From assembly GCA_021654635.1 (NCBI GenBank), contig AP025179.1:1736001-1800000 (forward strand): a stretch of 64,000 nucleotides of DNA, in the 5' to 3' direction. The notes beneath the pieces were generated by a model. It saw nothing but the letters and a program-made list of their open reading frames with translations. It did not search any database and had not been told where the DNA came from. This DNA comes from Mycobacterium kiyosense (GTDB lineage: Bacteria; Actinomycetota; Actinomycetes; Mycobacteriales; Mycobacteriaceae). This document shows, in pieces, positions 1 to 8,621 of the stretch. Positions within the stretch are counted from its first letter, which is position 1; every line of letters begins with the position of its first letter. The position numbers and the translations under genes were made by a program.

Positions 1-429
1 TTTCCTGACCTCAGCGGCTACACACCTGTCGACATCGCCAATTATGAAATTGCGTTCGATAACCCGGGACGACAACCCACGCGGACTGACTATTTCCTCT
101 CACCGGACGGTGTCGTCTGCCTGATCGATAACGGAGGTGCAGCGTGTTTGGGAAACAATCTCCCAGGCGTTGCCCCGGTGGCCAATCCCGTCACGACCGT
201 GCACTACATGGACACCCAAAAAGGCCTCTACGAATCGGCAAGTCCACGCTACATCGTGAACAACACGATCCACGACCAGCCCATTAAGACTCTGCCGCCA
301 CTGCATTCGATCACCGTCGGCGGGGTCGTATGTGGGGTTGACGACAAGAAGACAACGGCATGCAAGGATCCGCAGGGGCGCGGCTTCGTCCTGTCCCCGT
401 CGGGGTCCGGTTGGCTTCCTCACGTATAA
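1..429 (+). CDS. Conserved mycobacterial secreted-type protein, 5' truncated by window edge
   Basis: The frame is open from base 1 to the TAA at 427-429 (142 codons visible) and no start codon is needed inside the window, so the N-terminus lies upstream. The visible part begins FPDLSGYTPV and contains YFLSPDGVVC, then LPPLHSITVGGVVCGVDD, and ends RGFVLSPSGSGWLPHV. The evenly spaced cysteines and the FVLSP/SGWLP ending match a family of small exported mycobacterial proteins of unknown function as I remember it. An internal ATG at 148 could be mistaken for the start, but the matching sequence continues upstream of it. No function can be assigned. Confidence 0.7.
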   Translation, partial: FPDLSGYTPVDIANYEIAFDNPGRQPTRTDYFLSPDGVVCLIDNGGAACLGNNLPGVAPVANPVTTVHYMDTQKGLYESASPRYIVNNTIHDQPIKTLPPLHSITVGGVVCGVDDKKTTACKDPQGRGFVLSPSGSGWLPHV

Positions 430-1147
430 AGCTCCTCATGCCCGATCTCTCAGATTCTTAGCCGCTCGTGCAGGTCGGCTAGGATCGGTCACGCTCTAGC
501 TGGCGAATATTGGCCTTTATCAGCGAATTCCGCTCGTCGTGCGTCCACTCTCTGATCTCGGGCAAAGTCAGTACCTGACCGAACGGATGCTGCGCACAGG
601 CCGGCTTCTGACGCGTCGGCTTCGCCAGCGCTGCGCCTGTTGGCGCAGGCGCCAGCTGGCGAGGATGCCGACACTACCGAACCCGAGCGTGAGAACCCCG
701 GGCAGCAGCAACTCCGCACCAAGTACTGCTGCCTCGTGGCCTGCATGAACGCAGAATGGCTGGCGGAGCATTTCATACTCGACAACCGCGTCCCTGGCAA
801 TGTGTACGAAGGCATGAAGGACTGGCGCCAGCGACGGATACAGCAGGAGCTGACGGAGCGAAAATCGTTTGGCGGACCGTCGACATGCGACGATGATTGG
901 GAGCGCTACTATGGGCGCGTTGCGGATGCGTCAGATTAGCCGGTCGCCACAGATGCTGCCGCCGCTCCTCCGGGCGCCTGTCTGTATAGCGAATGAGCTA
1001 AAAGCTGAACACTTTTCAGCACTGCCGAGCCATTCGACCGAAGCGATCACTTCATGTAATCGTCGGTCGGTCGAGCACGATAGCCGATCGGGATTTGAAC
1101 GCCGATATTCCCAATTCTGCTCATTTGCAATATAATTGACTGTAGAT
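430..1147. other. Gene-poor region with no supported gene
   Basis: About 720 bases after the first gene hold no convincing coding sequence. The best candidate is a + strand frame at 640-939 (99 codons), whose C-terminal half (from the ATG at 745) reads like ordinary protein, with an acidic and aromatic end (DDDWERYYGRV). I see no Shine-Dalgarno sequence at either start and do not recognise a family, so it is not called. AT content rises towards 1100-1150, as expected of an eroded or transferred segment. Confidence 0.4.
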
Positions 1148-1246
1148 ATGACGCACGATGAATTCTCCAAACTGTATCGGTACATGACCGAACGCTTCGA
1201 CACGATCGACGCGGCGCTCGAAGCAAAACCCCTTGCTGCGCAATAA
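1148..1246 (+). pseudogene. Truncated N-terminal fragment of a small coiled-coil-like protein
   Basis: ATG at 1148 opens a 32-codon frame: MTHDEFSKLYRYMTERFDTI and then DAALEAK before it runs into unrelated residues and a TAA. The acidic, heptad-like start resembles the N-terminus of short coiled-coil proteins. The match stops near 1222, exactly where sequence belonging to a cobW-like gene on the other strand begins, so this is probably a remnant cut by a rearrangement. It could also be a genuine very small ORF. Confidence 0.35.
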
Positions 1247-1309
1247 TCCTCGCATCTCGTCAAGCACCGAATTCAATCGTTGCGGATGAAACGGCCGATC
1301 TGCACGGAA

Positions 1310-1317
1310 GGTAAAGC
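1310..1317. repeat. Left copy of 8-bp target-site duplication
   Basis: GGTAAAGC lies immediately left of the insertion-sequence end and is repeated exactly at 2791-2798 on the right. Eight-bp duplications are the rule for ISL3-family elements. Confidence 0.9.
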
Positions 1318-2790
1318 GGCTCTTCGTGAACGAGAGTGCGTCGGTGATCGGCGGATTGCCGGGAATGTTGTCGTGTCGGTGAGCTGAGGTGGGCCCTCGG
1401 CGGGTGACGATTCGGGTTCCTACACCTGCCACAACCACCACACCGAGGGAACCCGTGCCTGAGGCTACTGCCTGCTCGCCGTCTGTTGTTGCCGACACGA
1501 TCATGCGCACCATCGAGTTGGGGGTGACGATCACTGACGCCGCAGTCGACGAGAAGCAGACCACGATCTTTGCACGCCGGTGGCCCGTGATCCCCGCTGC
1601 CCGGACTGTGGCCACGACGGCCGCTATCGCGACACGGTCGTGCGGCCGTTGACCGATCTGCCGGTGGCCGGCTGCCCTCCTGGTGCTCAGGGTCGCAATC
1701 CCGCGCTACCGTTGTCTCACACCACAGTGCGGGCGGGCGGTGTTCAACCAGAACCTCGACAAACTTGCCGCCCCACGCTCGTCGACGACCCGTCGGTGTG
1801 CCCGATATGTATTGCGGCGGTTAATGATCGACCGCACGACCATTTCGGCGATCGCAGGCGAACTCGGGGTGTCCTGGCATACCGTCAGCACGATCGCCGT
1901 GCGCACCGTTGCGGCTGTGATCGCCGCGGCCGGACCCGATCGGCTTGACGGTGTGCGGGTCATCGGGGTCGATGAGCACCGCTGGGCTCCACGGCGACGC
2001 GGCACCGCAGGGTTCGTCACGTTGATCATCGACCTCACCCCGGTCCGCGACGGCACCGGGCCAGCACGGCTGCTTGACCTTGTCGAAGGGCGCTCCGCTG
2101 CAGCACTGAAGGCTTGGCTGGCCGATCAGCTGCCGGCGTTTCGCGAGCAGGTCGAGGTCATCGCCATGGACGGCTTCGGCGGCTACAAGACCGCCGCCAC
2201 CGAGGAACTGCCCGACGCCACCGCGGTCATGGATCCGTTCCACGTCGTCGCGCTGGCGGGCCTGAAGTTGGATCTGTGCCGCCAACGCATCCAGCAGCTG
2301 ACCTGCGGGCACCGGGGTCGCACCGGCGATCCGCTCTACGGAGTACGCCGCTCCCTGCGCACCCGGGTGCCGTTGCTAAGCGCCCGGCAACGGGCACGAT
2401 TGGAAGCGGTGTTCGCCGATGACGATCATCTCGGGGTCATGGTGACCTGGAGCGTCTATCAGCGCATCATCGCCGCCTACAGCCACCCCGACCGACGCCG
2501 CGCCAAGACCATGATGACCGCGATCATCAACTCGTTACGCCGCGGCGTCCCCGCGATCCTCGCCGAACTGGCCCAACTCGGCCGTACCCTGCACCGCCGC
2601 CGCGCCGACATCCTGGCGTTCTTCGACCACCGCGCCTCTAACGGGCCCACCGAGGCCATCAACGGCCGCCTGGAAGCCCTGCGCCGCAACGCCCTTGGCT
2701 TCCGAAATCTCACCCACTACCGATGGCGCTCACTGCTACACAGTGGCGCCTTGCACTCACTGGTCGATGCACTCTGAATTACGAAGAGCC
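1318..2790 (+). mobile_element. ISL3-family insertion sequence, 1473 bp
   Basis: The ends are imperfect inverted repeats: 1318-1343 starts GGCTCTTCGTGAACGAGAGT, and the reverse complement of 2765-2790 starts GGCTCTTCGTAATTCAGAGT; 21 of 26 positions match. The element is flanked by perfect GGTAAAGC direct repeats and carries one transposase of the ISL3 DDE type. The transposase stop codon lies inside the right inverted repeat. Intact target duplications show simple transposition without later rearrangement at the ends, although the transposase itself is frameshifted. Confidence 0.9.
1503..2777 (+). pseudogene. ISL3-family transposase, N-terminal frameshifts
   Basis: The main open frame (1683-2777) gives 364 residues with an HTH (SAIAGELGVSWHTVSTIA), then the DDE residues in IGVDEHRW, AMDGFGGYK and NGPTEAINGRL. 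The N-terminal zinc-binding part is present but in other frames: MRTIELGVTITDAAVDEKQT from 1503, RDPRCPDCGHDGRYRDTVV from about 1583, then RYRCLTPQCGRAVFNQN in the main frame. Two single-base shifts, near 1577-1580 and 1672-1682, therefore separate the zinc finger from the catalytic domain. The product is unlikely to be active as read; restoring both shifts would give about 420 residues, normal for the family. Confidence 0.85.
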
Positions 2791-2798
2791 GGTAAAGC
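2791..2798. repeat. Right copy of 8-bp target-site duplication
   Basis: GGTAAAGC, identical to 1310-1317, directly follows the right inverted repeat of the insertion sequence. Confidence 0.9.
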
Positions 2799-2870
2799 TG
2801 CTGATGCCGTACTCCTCGTTCTCTGGGGTGCAACGGCGGTTGGCAACCGAGATCGACCGGGCCAGACGCG

Positions 2871-3257
2871 ATGACCGTCCCACACCGGACCGACCGACCT
2901 TTCACCGTCATCGTCTGCAACGCCTGCTCGGGCGATCCTGCTCTGTCGGTGATCGATGAACTGCGCCCGACGATCCAACGCTGCCCGCACGGCATGCTGG
3001 TCTCCGCTGCGTGCATCCTCGGGCCAGTGGCCTGTGCATCTCGGCAATCCGGATGCGGGGTTATGGCGCTGCTGCAGCCCTGCACGGTGGACCGCCACGC
3101 GTGCGGACCGGCCCACTGGATCGGCCCGATCGACGGTGACGGTGACGCTGCCGCGCTACGCGACTGGCTCGAACACGGTCAATGGGAGAGCACTCCGCTG
3201 CCCACGCGGCTCGCCAGACATTCACGGTGGGTCAACACCGCTAACGAGAGCAATTGA
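2871..3257 (+). CDS. Cysteine-rich (2Fe-2S) ferredoxin-like conserved actinobacterial protein
   Basis: The 128-residue product has a CNAC motif near residue 16, RCPHGMLV, then ACILGPVAC and QPCTVD, and ends in a WLEHGQWE segment. This cysteine pattern matches a family annotated in actinobacteria as (2Fe-2S) ferredoxin-domain proteins; I infer iron-sulfur or metal binding but not a partner. ATG at 2871 is the only good start. It sits just beside the cobW remnant on the opposite strand, and its neighbours on both sides are eroded genes, so it may be a survivor in a decaying region. No frameshift is seen. Confidence 0.6.
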   Translation: MTVPHRTDRPFTVIVCNACSGDPALSVIDELRPTIQRCPHGMLVSAACILGPVACASRQSGCGVMALLQPCTVDRHACGPAHWIGPIDGDGDAAALRDWLEHGQWESTPLPTRLARHSRWVNTANESN

Positions 3258-3547
3258 CCTGCGCCACATCAAGGTCCAATTGACGGTGGTGCCCAAGTGG
3301 TTAGGCGGCGCGTCAATGTGACTGACCGCGGTGGCCACCAGCAACGGAATCGCCGCTGATTGAGCCGTGCGCATCAGCAGCTCCGGCAGCGACACCTCCG
3401 GAACGATACCCGCGGGAGACGGCGAAAAATGCCGATTGGCAGCCGCATTCGACACCGTGATCGCAGAATGGATCGACGACGGGCTCAGTGGCGGAGGGCC
3501 TGACGAAGGTCAACTTCAACCGTTTTCATCAGGCTGATGCGAGGGTC
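3258..3547. other. Intergenic region with possible gene debris
   Basis: No supported gene. A + strand frame after the TGA at 3361 runs to about 3537 and ends in LAAAFDTVIAEWIDDGLSG, which looks like real protein. A minus-strand frame contains PEVSLPELLMRTAQ. Neither has a start with a ribosome site and neither is recognised; both may be fragments of lost genes. Confidence 0.3.
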
Positions 3548-4368
3548 TCAGGGATGCAAACTCCACTGGCCGAAATCCTGGGCAAGGACATCGTTGACGT
3601 CGACTTCGAATCCGCCGACACGTGGGCCTGGATTCGACGCCGTACTCACCACGCGTTGGTAGAGGACGGCGGCGGGGTCGATCCGCGTGCCCGACCAAGC
3701 TTTCGTCTGCCAGGCCCACCGGCGGCCGGGAGTGCGCGAATTCCCGATGACACCGTCTGCGGCGGCCCACTGGCACACGTCGATGCCGCCGTAGACGCCG
3801 GTGCGCTGCACTCCCAACACGGAGTTGATTCCGCGAAACCACTTCAGCGCCACGTTGTTCCAGGTGTCGTGGTTGATGTCTTCGTCGATGGTGAAGAAGA
3901 TCGGCGCACTTTGACCGCCACCCGCCGCGGTATGCAGCTTCCACGCGGTGCGCGCATCGGCGACGCCGCCGTCGAACCCGCGCTTGAAGTCCGATGATGC
4001 TGACCCGCCCGGCTTGCCGTACTGGTAGTTGCTGACGATCATCAACCCGGCTGCTTTCAGCTGCTCGGCGTAGGGCCGCGTAATCGGTTTGGCGCCGAAG
4101 GACGAGCCGGGACGCGACAGCGAGACGTAGTTGATGACGCCGGCGTAGCCGGCAGCCCGAGAATTTGCTCCGCGGGAATTTGGTTCATGGCGAAGTCGAT
4201 CAGTTTCGGAGTGGAAGTAGCCGCCGTGGGGACTGCGGCGGCGGGTGCCATTGTCGAGGCCGCAAACAATCCCGGCACTGCCGACATTGCGATGCTGTAG
4301 CGCAAAACATCACGCCGGGAAATCGGGCGTGATCGTCGAAGGTGTGAATACACCGCCAGGTCCTGCAT
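3548..4368 (-). pseudogene. Rv2525c-like Tat-exported DUF1906 glycoside-hydrolase-like protein, frameshifted
   Basis: The N-terminal frame (ATG at 4368) carries a twin-arginine signal, SRRDVLRYSI, followed by a hydrophobic stretch, then LIDFAMNQIPAEQI. The rest of the family sequence continues in another frame: AAGYAGVINYVSLSRPGSSF, KPITRPYAEQLKAAGLMIVS, FFTIDEDINHDTW, GVQRTGVYGGIDVCQWA and the ending VDVNDVLAQDFGQWSLHP, closely matching what I remember of the Rv2525c family. The two parts join if the CTCT run at 4159-4162 (plus strand GAGA) is shortened by one CT unit. Apart from that the gene looks complete and well conserved, so the break is either very recent or a sequence error. Rv2525c-type proteins act in the cell envelope. 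Confidence 0.75.
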
Positions 4369-4493
4369 CGCAGTGATGTTAACAATGTGACAGCTGTTGA
4401 ACGGCAGCGTAATTGTGTTGATACCAAAACGATCTCGTGTCGTGTGCCGACGAAATCAGCGTGCCCGCCCGACATGGCCGGCTGACTGGGCGG

Positions 4494-5142
4494 TTACGGC
4501 GCGAGCGCGATGATGCCGGGTTCCATGGGCGGTGGCGGGCCCACGCCGCCCGCCCCACCACCATTGACGCCTCCGCCTCCGCCGGCGCCCGGCGGCGGAC
4601 CAGTTACCGTCGGTGCCAACGTTCTTGGCGGAGCGGGAGCAGGTGCCTGCGGCGGTATCACACTTTGGACGTCCGGTCCCGGTGCCGGCTGCGTCGGGTT
4701 TTCCGGATTGCTCACTTTGATCAGCGAGGCGAGGAGCACCCGGTGCCTCGGTCCGTTCCATCGCGCAGGGATAGCAGCTGCCTGTGCCAGATGGTTCGGA
4801 CAGTAGGCCTCCACTGCGGCAGCGAAAAAGCGGGCCTGGGTACGCGCGAGCCGATCTCGGTCGGCACCGGGAGTGACGTTGTTGGCATTGTCTACCAGCG
4901 CGTCCACCAGGGCACCCGCTGACATCCCGTCGTCGAGATTGCGGCAGATCTGATGCGCTGTGGCGATGAGGCTTGGCACTCCCGACAGGGCAGCTACGCC
5001 TTTTTTGGCTGAGCAGTCCCAGGAACTGGTCGTCCTGGTTCGGGTCGGCTGATGCTGCGCCGCCGCCCAGGATTGCCGCGCCGGTGAGCGCAACGGCCGC
5101 GGTCAACACAGAGCGAGCGGAAACGGTGATGTGGGTGGACAT
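4494..5142 (-). pseudogene. DUF732-like secreted protein with proline-rich tail, frameshifted
   Basis: ATG at 5142 starts a clear signal peptide (VLTAAVALTGAAILGGGAASA, cleavage near ASADPN) followed by DPNQDDQFLGLLSQ, the usual start of a mature DUF732 domain. The domain continues one frame over as GVAALSGVPSLIATAHQICR, then MSAGALVDALVDNAN and RFFAAAVEAYCPNH, and a proline/glycine-rich tail ends at 4494. The join falls on an A6 run (plus strand T6, 5001-5006); five A would keep the frame. The function of DUF732 proteins is unknown. The long Pro-rich tail is unusual for this normally ~100-residue family. Confidence 0.7.
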
Positions 5143-5728
5143 AGCAGGGGCTCCGTTCTGCTAGTCCCCGACGGTTTGACGGTGGTATGCGGGCCACGGG
5201 ACGATCCGTCGGGCAGTGGGACACCGGGAGTTCGTGGGCAGTTTACCTGAAGTTCACCATTAAAATCATGCTGCGCGGAAATTGGTCGTGTCTCTTTTTG
5301 TGGGGTAACGCCACGGTGGGCCTTCGATCAATCGTGTGACGCGCCGCCTTTGCCGATCGGCGAGCTAACTGTGCCGCGGAGAAATCGCGGGCGGCTCACT
5401 TCATGGTTGGGCGACCTGATCGGACCTTCTCCATGTCGGCCGAAAGGGTTAGCACGCAACGTTTTTCGTGAAGTCATCACGCAGGGCTCTTGCGACCCAC
5501 GGCAACTACACCGGTGCCGGCGTACCGGCCCGCGGCTCAATCGACTCTTTCACGGGCGTTGCTGAACGACCTAACCAGCCGGAGTCGGAAACGGGGGTCG
5601 CAGCTTTGCCGAACCTGGGGAAGTGTCGGTCGGTGCCCGTCGCCAGCTGCAACCTCTTGACATCCGCGCTGCCGCGATGCTCCGTCGCGCAGTCTTGGCA
5701 GCTTCCGAGCGGCGTGTGTAGGAGGCTC
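5143..5728. other. Long intergenic region between divergent genes
   Basis: Nearly 590 bases between the DUF732 gene (minus) and cbiZ (plus). The cbiZ frame remains open upstream to 5468, but that extension lacks protein-like composition and any ribosome site. I looked for a cobalamin riboswitch (B12 box) ahead of cbiZ and saw none. The promoters for both genes presumably lie here. Confidence 0.4.
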
Positions 5729-6499
5729 GTGACAGTACGCGAGGATGAGACGGTGCATCCAAGATTGACTGCCCGGGTGGAACGGGCTCGGTCGCTGCCG
5801 GTTCTTGTTTGGCAATTCGCCGAGCCCCGACTGTGCATTTCGTCGGGCCCGCTCGGCGGCGGTATCGGGGTTCGGGGCTGGGTGGTCAACGCGACGGTTC
5901 CGCTCGATTACGACCGGACCGACCCGGACCGTCACCTAATCGAAATAGCCGCCGGCTTCGAGCTCATCGGCACCGGCTGCGGGCTGCTTACCGCCGTCGA
6001 CGTGTCCCGCTACCACGTTGCCGCCGACACCGGCGTTGTTGCCGCCGCGACGGTCGGACTCTCCCACCCGACCTGGGCGGCAGCGCCCGATCGGCACTTC
6101 CGCGGCGAGTTGCCGTCCGGCGCCGGAACGGCTGGATTCGCCGACTTCCAGACCGTCGAGTACCGACCGCTCATAGCCGGTGACGAGCACCGGGTGGGCA
6201 CGATCAACATCGTGGTTGCGGTGCCGGTACGGCTGTCTGAGGCAGCTCTCGTCAACGCCGTGGCCACTGCCACGGAGGCGAAAGTGCAGGCGTTGTACGA
6301 GGCCGGGGTGCGGGCCACCGGAACAGCCTCGGACGCGATCGTCGTGCACTGCCCGACGGACGGAACTCCGGAAACCTACGGTGGGCCGCGCTCGGAGTTC
6401 GGCGCCCGGATCGCGCGAGCGGTGCACGCGGCTGTGCTTGCCGGTGCCCAGGGCTGGATTTCAGATCCGCCCGGCCGGCTCTCCATCTCGGGTACGTGA
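5729..6499 (+). CDS. cbiZ: Adenosylcobinamide amidohydrolase (CbiZ family)
   Basis: The 256-residue product matches CbiZ, which hydrolyses the amide bond of adenosylcobinamide to adenosylcobyric acid so that salvaged corrinoids can be rebuilt into cobalamin. Characteristic segments are SSGPLGGGIGVRGWVVNATV near the N-terminus, TAVDVSRYHVAADTGVVAAA, the GTINIVVAVPVRLSEAALVN block, and a C-terminal TASDAIVVHCP with conserved acid and cysteine. The GTG at 5729 is chosen because AGGAGG lies just upstream (5720-5725); the frame is open further upstream but without conserved sequence. It stands alone, with no other cobalamin gene nearby. Confidence 0.85.
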   Translation: MTVREDETVHPRLTARVERARSLPVLVWQFAEPRLCISSGPLGGGIGVRGWVVNATVPLDYDRTDPDRHLIEIAAGFELIGTGCGLLTAVDVSRYHVAADTGVVAAATVGLSHPTWAAAPDRHFRGELPSGAGTAGFADFQTVEYRPLIAGDEHRVGTINIVVAVPVRLSEAALVNAVATATEAKVQALYEAGVRATGTASDAIVVHCPTDGTPETYGGPRSEFGARIARAVHAAVLAGAQGWISDPPGRLSISGT

Positions 6500-6602
6500 G
6501 AACCCGGCTGCGCGCGGAGGGCATCGAAGTCGGCGCCGACGCAGGTTGCGGGCGGGAAACCGGCTATGCCGGAGGCCTGATCGGGTTCGGATGGCCTAAC
6601 TG

Positions 6603-7298
6603 CTATTGAATCGCTACGTCGACGCCCTTCGATAGGATGGACTCGCGCAAATTCACGGTGCCGTTGAGAGGGGTATTTGTCGGCACATCGAAAGACACGA
6701 CCGCCTGAATACTGTTGCCCGGGTTGATGCTTACGTTCATGGAGTCGGTCCACAGGGCGGCGGAGTTGTTGGGTTCGTACGTGTTGCCGCCAAGGGTCAG
6801 TTTCTGATTTGCCGCCATAAAGGTGAGCGGTTTGTTTCCGGCGTTGCGAACCGTCAGGTGCACGTTCAGGAACTGACCCTGCGCAGTGACCTGCATGTAG
6901 GGATTGGACGAGTTGCCGGCGACCCTTGACTGATCGACTGAGGTGACCATGAAGACCATTTCACCGTCTCTGGCTTCCTGGCCTATTGCTGCTGCTGGCA
7001 CCGTTGGTTGCGCAGTGATTGACGGCAACGTTGGGACCGAAGCGCTAGGGGGCCTCAACTGCGCGCTGTGCTCGGCGAGTTTGCTCTTGCCGTGGTTTGC
7101 TACCGATCCGATCGCGATGAGTGTTCCGCAGCCTCCAAGAAATAGCGCCGCCGTGCCGACCAAGATCCAGGGCCAGATGAGCCGCTTCCGTGTTGGCACC
7201 CCGGACTCGACGACGGTCCACCGGCTTCCATCCCAATAGCGCGTGCCGGGACGTCCGGACGGGTCCGGATACCATCCTGGCGAAACCGGTTGCGTCAT
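6603..7298 (-). CDS. Membrane-anchored DUF2510/DUF4352 protein
   Basis: The protein starts MTQPVSPGWYPDPSGRPGTR, a DUF2510 motif, then a transmembrane segment (LIWPWILVGTAALFLGGCGTL, about residues 37-57), a linker, and an immunoglobulin-like DUF4352 domain (GEMVFMVTSVDQS ... LNVHLTVRNAGNKPL ... VVSFDVP) to residue 231. The extracytoplasmic domain type is common in exported lipoproteins; its substrate is unknown. ATG at 7298 is preferred over a start at 7331 because it overlaps the stop of the upstream small ORF as ATGA, indicating translational coupling, with AGGAC about ten bases upstream. Confidence 0.75.
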   Translation of the reverse strand: MTQPVSPGWYPDPSGRPGTRYWDGSRWTVVESGVPTRKRLIWPWILVGTAALFLGGCGTLIAIGSVANHGKSKLAEHSAQLRPPSASVPTLPSITAQPTVPAAAIGQEARDGEMVFMVTSVDQSRVAGNSSNPYMQVTAQGQFLNVHLTVRNAGNKPLTFMAANQKLTLGGNTYEPNNSAALWTDSMNVSINPGNSIQAVVSFDVPTNTPLNGTVNLRESILSKGVDVAIQ

Positions 7299-7501
7299 GC
7301 TTGAACCGTCCTGTTTGGCACGCGGATACAACGGTGTCGCTTAACGGAAGGCAACTCAGCCCCTCGCAAACCTTCCTCGACCGTTGGCGCCATCGCCGCG
7401 GCAGAAGCCACGATTGCTGCTGACACTTGGTCAGAATTGTTAACCATGCCCGCGCGCTGGGTCGCCGAGCAGGCCGCCTCCCGTAGGACGCTGCCGAACA
7501 T
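7295..7501 (-). CDS. Small protein translationally coupled to the DUF4352 gene
   Basis: A 68-residue frame starts at ATG 7501 behind a strong ribosome site (GGGAGGAAC, eight bases upstream). Its stop overlaps the next start in an ATGA four-base overlap. The alanine-rich middle (VSAAIVASAAAMAPTVEEGL) suggests a helix. I do not recognise the family. The good ribosome site and the overlap are the reasons for calling it; it may work mainly as a translational leader for the downstream membrane protein. Confidence 0.5.
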   Translation of the reverse strand: MFGSVLREAACSATQRAGMVNNSDQVSAAIVASAAAMAPTVEEGLRGAELPSVKRHRCIRVPNRTVQA

Positions 7502-7852
7502 GCCAGTTCCTCCCTCGGTTGCTTTCCGAATAAGTAGCCGGTATCCGCTCTACAAAATAGGGCTTCGTCGATGCCCGCATGGCAAAGTCCGGAGGCATAC
7601 TCGTGTGACGAAAAGCACAGGCAGCCAACAACTCCCACCATTGATCATGTCAAACACATACATTACGCAAATGTTGTCGCATTCTACTGCGCGCGGTTTG
7701 TGACTGATGGCGCTGCTGATCTCGCGTGGTGTGGGGATTATTTGGGGTCGTCGAAATCACCGAACGCGTCCATCGGCAAACGCCGCGAATTGCGTCTCGC
7801 AGGCCACGGCGGCCCGGCGCCGGCCTGCTCCGGCGTGAAGCGAGACGGTCGC
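7502..7852. other. Intergenic region, no gene seen
   Basis: About 350 bases between the small coupled ORF and the excalibur-domain gene, both on the minus strand. Minus-strand frames here lack protein-like composition. The promoter for the two-gene unit 7501-6603 probably lies in the first part. Confidence 0.4.
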
Positions 7853-8065
7853 TCAGCGGGACTCGCAGGCGATTCCGTCATTGTCGCGGTCCAGCTTGGG
7901 CGAGTAGGCCGGGTCCCCTTTGGGAATGTTGTACCGGCCGTCGTTGTGGGCCTGGGTGCAGTTGGCGTACGGGGGGTCGGCCTGTGCATCCGGCGCGACC
8001 GTCAAGCCGATGCCGAGAACTCCGACGCCTGCGGCCACCGACGCCAGGAGAACGCGAACGGTCAT
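7853..8065 (-). CDS. Secreted excalibur calcium-binding domain protein
   Basis: This 70-residue protein has a signal peptide (VLLASVAAGVGVLGIGLTVAPDAQA) and a mature part consisting of one excalibur domain: YANCTQAHNDGRYNIPKGDP and then SPKLDRDNDGIACES. The DxDxDG loop with two flanking cysteines is the calcium-binding signature of the family. ATG at 8065 is preferred over a TTG at 8074 because GGAGG lies nine bases upstream. The domain is found on many actinobacterial surface proteins; a specific role is unknown. Confidence 0.85.
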   Translation of the reverse strand: MTVRVLLASVAAGVGVLGIGLTVAPDAQADPPYANCTQAHNDGRYNIPKGDPAYSPKLDRDNDGIACESR

Positions 8066-8404
8066 ATTCCTCAACCTCCACTTGAGTTTGCGTGAGGCAG
8101 CCTACGGCGAGTCGATGTCGCAAGAAGCGGAATTGACAACTTCGCCTTACGTTTTCATATCTCGGTTCAGTGGAGGTGACGGCCGGCAGCGGCGACCCAC
8201 CTGCCGACGGTAGGTGGGCACAACGGTCCCATCAGGTCAGCTTCATAGGGAACGCAGACCCAACGCCAACAACTTGAGGCATCCGTCCTGGCGCGGAGAA
8301 TCTGCGGCTCGATTCAGGCTCAGGACGCTATAGCCTGCTATTCGGGGGCTGGCGACGAACCACCCCTGCTGTGCTCGCCGGCCTGAAACGGAGGGACACC
8401 AGGA
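8066..8404. other. Intergenic region, no gene seen
   Basis: About 340 bases upstream of the MAIDYTKRP fragment with no convincing frame on either strand. It includes the promoter region of the excalibur gene. Confidence 0.4.
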
Positions 8405-8539
8405 ATGGCGATCGACTACACCAAGCGGCCGAACCGGGGCGGCCCGCACCGTTCGCCCGATCGCCGTCACCGCGAGCCGAGGGGACACCCGACGGTCCGC
8501 TGTCCGAATACGGCGTGGCGGCGGGCGCCGGTGGCCTGA
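8405..8539 (+). pseudogene. Probable N-terminal remnant of a TerD-family gene
   Basis: ATG at 8405 follows GGAGG by nine bases and encodes MAIDYTKRPNRGGP before the composition turns arginine-rich and the frame stops at 8537-8539. MAIDYTKRP is, from memory, the usual start of a class of actinobacterial TerD-domain stress proteins. No TerD core follows in any frame, so I take this as a truncated start whose gene body was lost. A second TerD remnant lies at 10802, which supports the reading, but the match is only nine residues. Confidence 0.4.
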
Positions 8540-8621
8540 CAACACGGCGGGCGGTGTCCGGCGGATCGGTTCCCTGAAGCCGCGAATCCCGTTCCAGAAC
8601 ACCAGATTTGGAGAAAAATCG

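Larger units (their letters stand above)
1223..2850 (-). pseudogene. CobW-like GTPase remnant split by the insertion sequence
   Basis: Joining the minus-strand sequence across the insertion and removing one copy of the 8-bp target duplication gives an open frame, TPENEEYGISSFTFRADRPF then HPQRLNSVLDEMRGLLRSKG, ending near 1223. The EEYGISSF, RPFHPxR and LRSKGF motifs are typical of the C-terminal half of CobW/COG0523 metal-homeostasis GTPases. The GTPase domain (Walker A, CxCC) is absent on the upstream side and the C-terminus is lost near 1223, so only a central fragment survives. The segment 1318-2790 is the inserted element. Confidence 0.6.

Noticed and set aside
640..939. 99-codon + strand ORF as a gene
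   Set aside because: No ribosome site, no recognisable family, surrounded by eroded sequence.
5143..5728. Cobalamin riboswitch upstream of cbiZ
   Set aside because: Sought because CbiZ salvages corrinoids, but no B12 box or surrounding conserved helices could be recognised.
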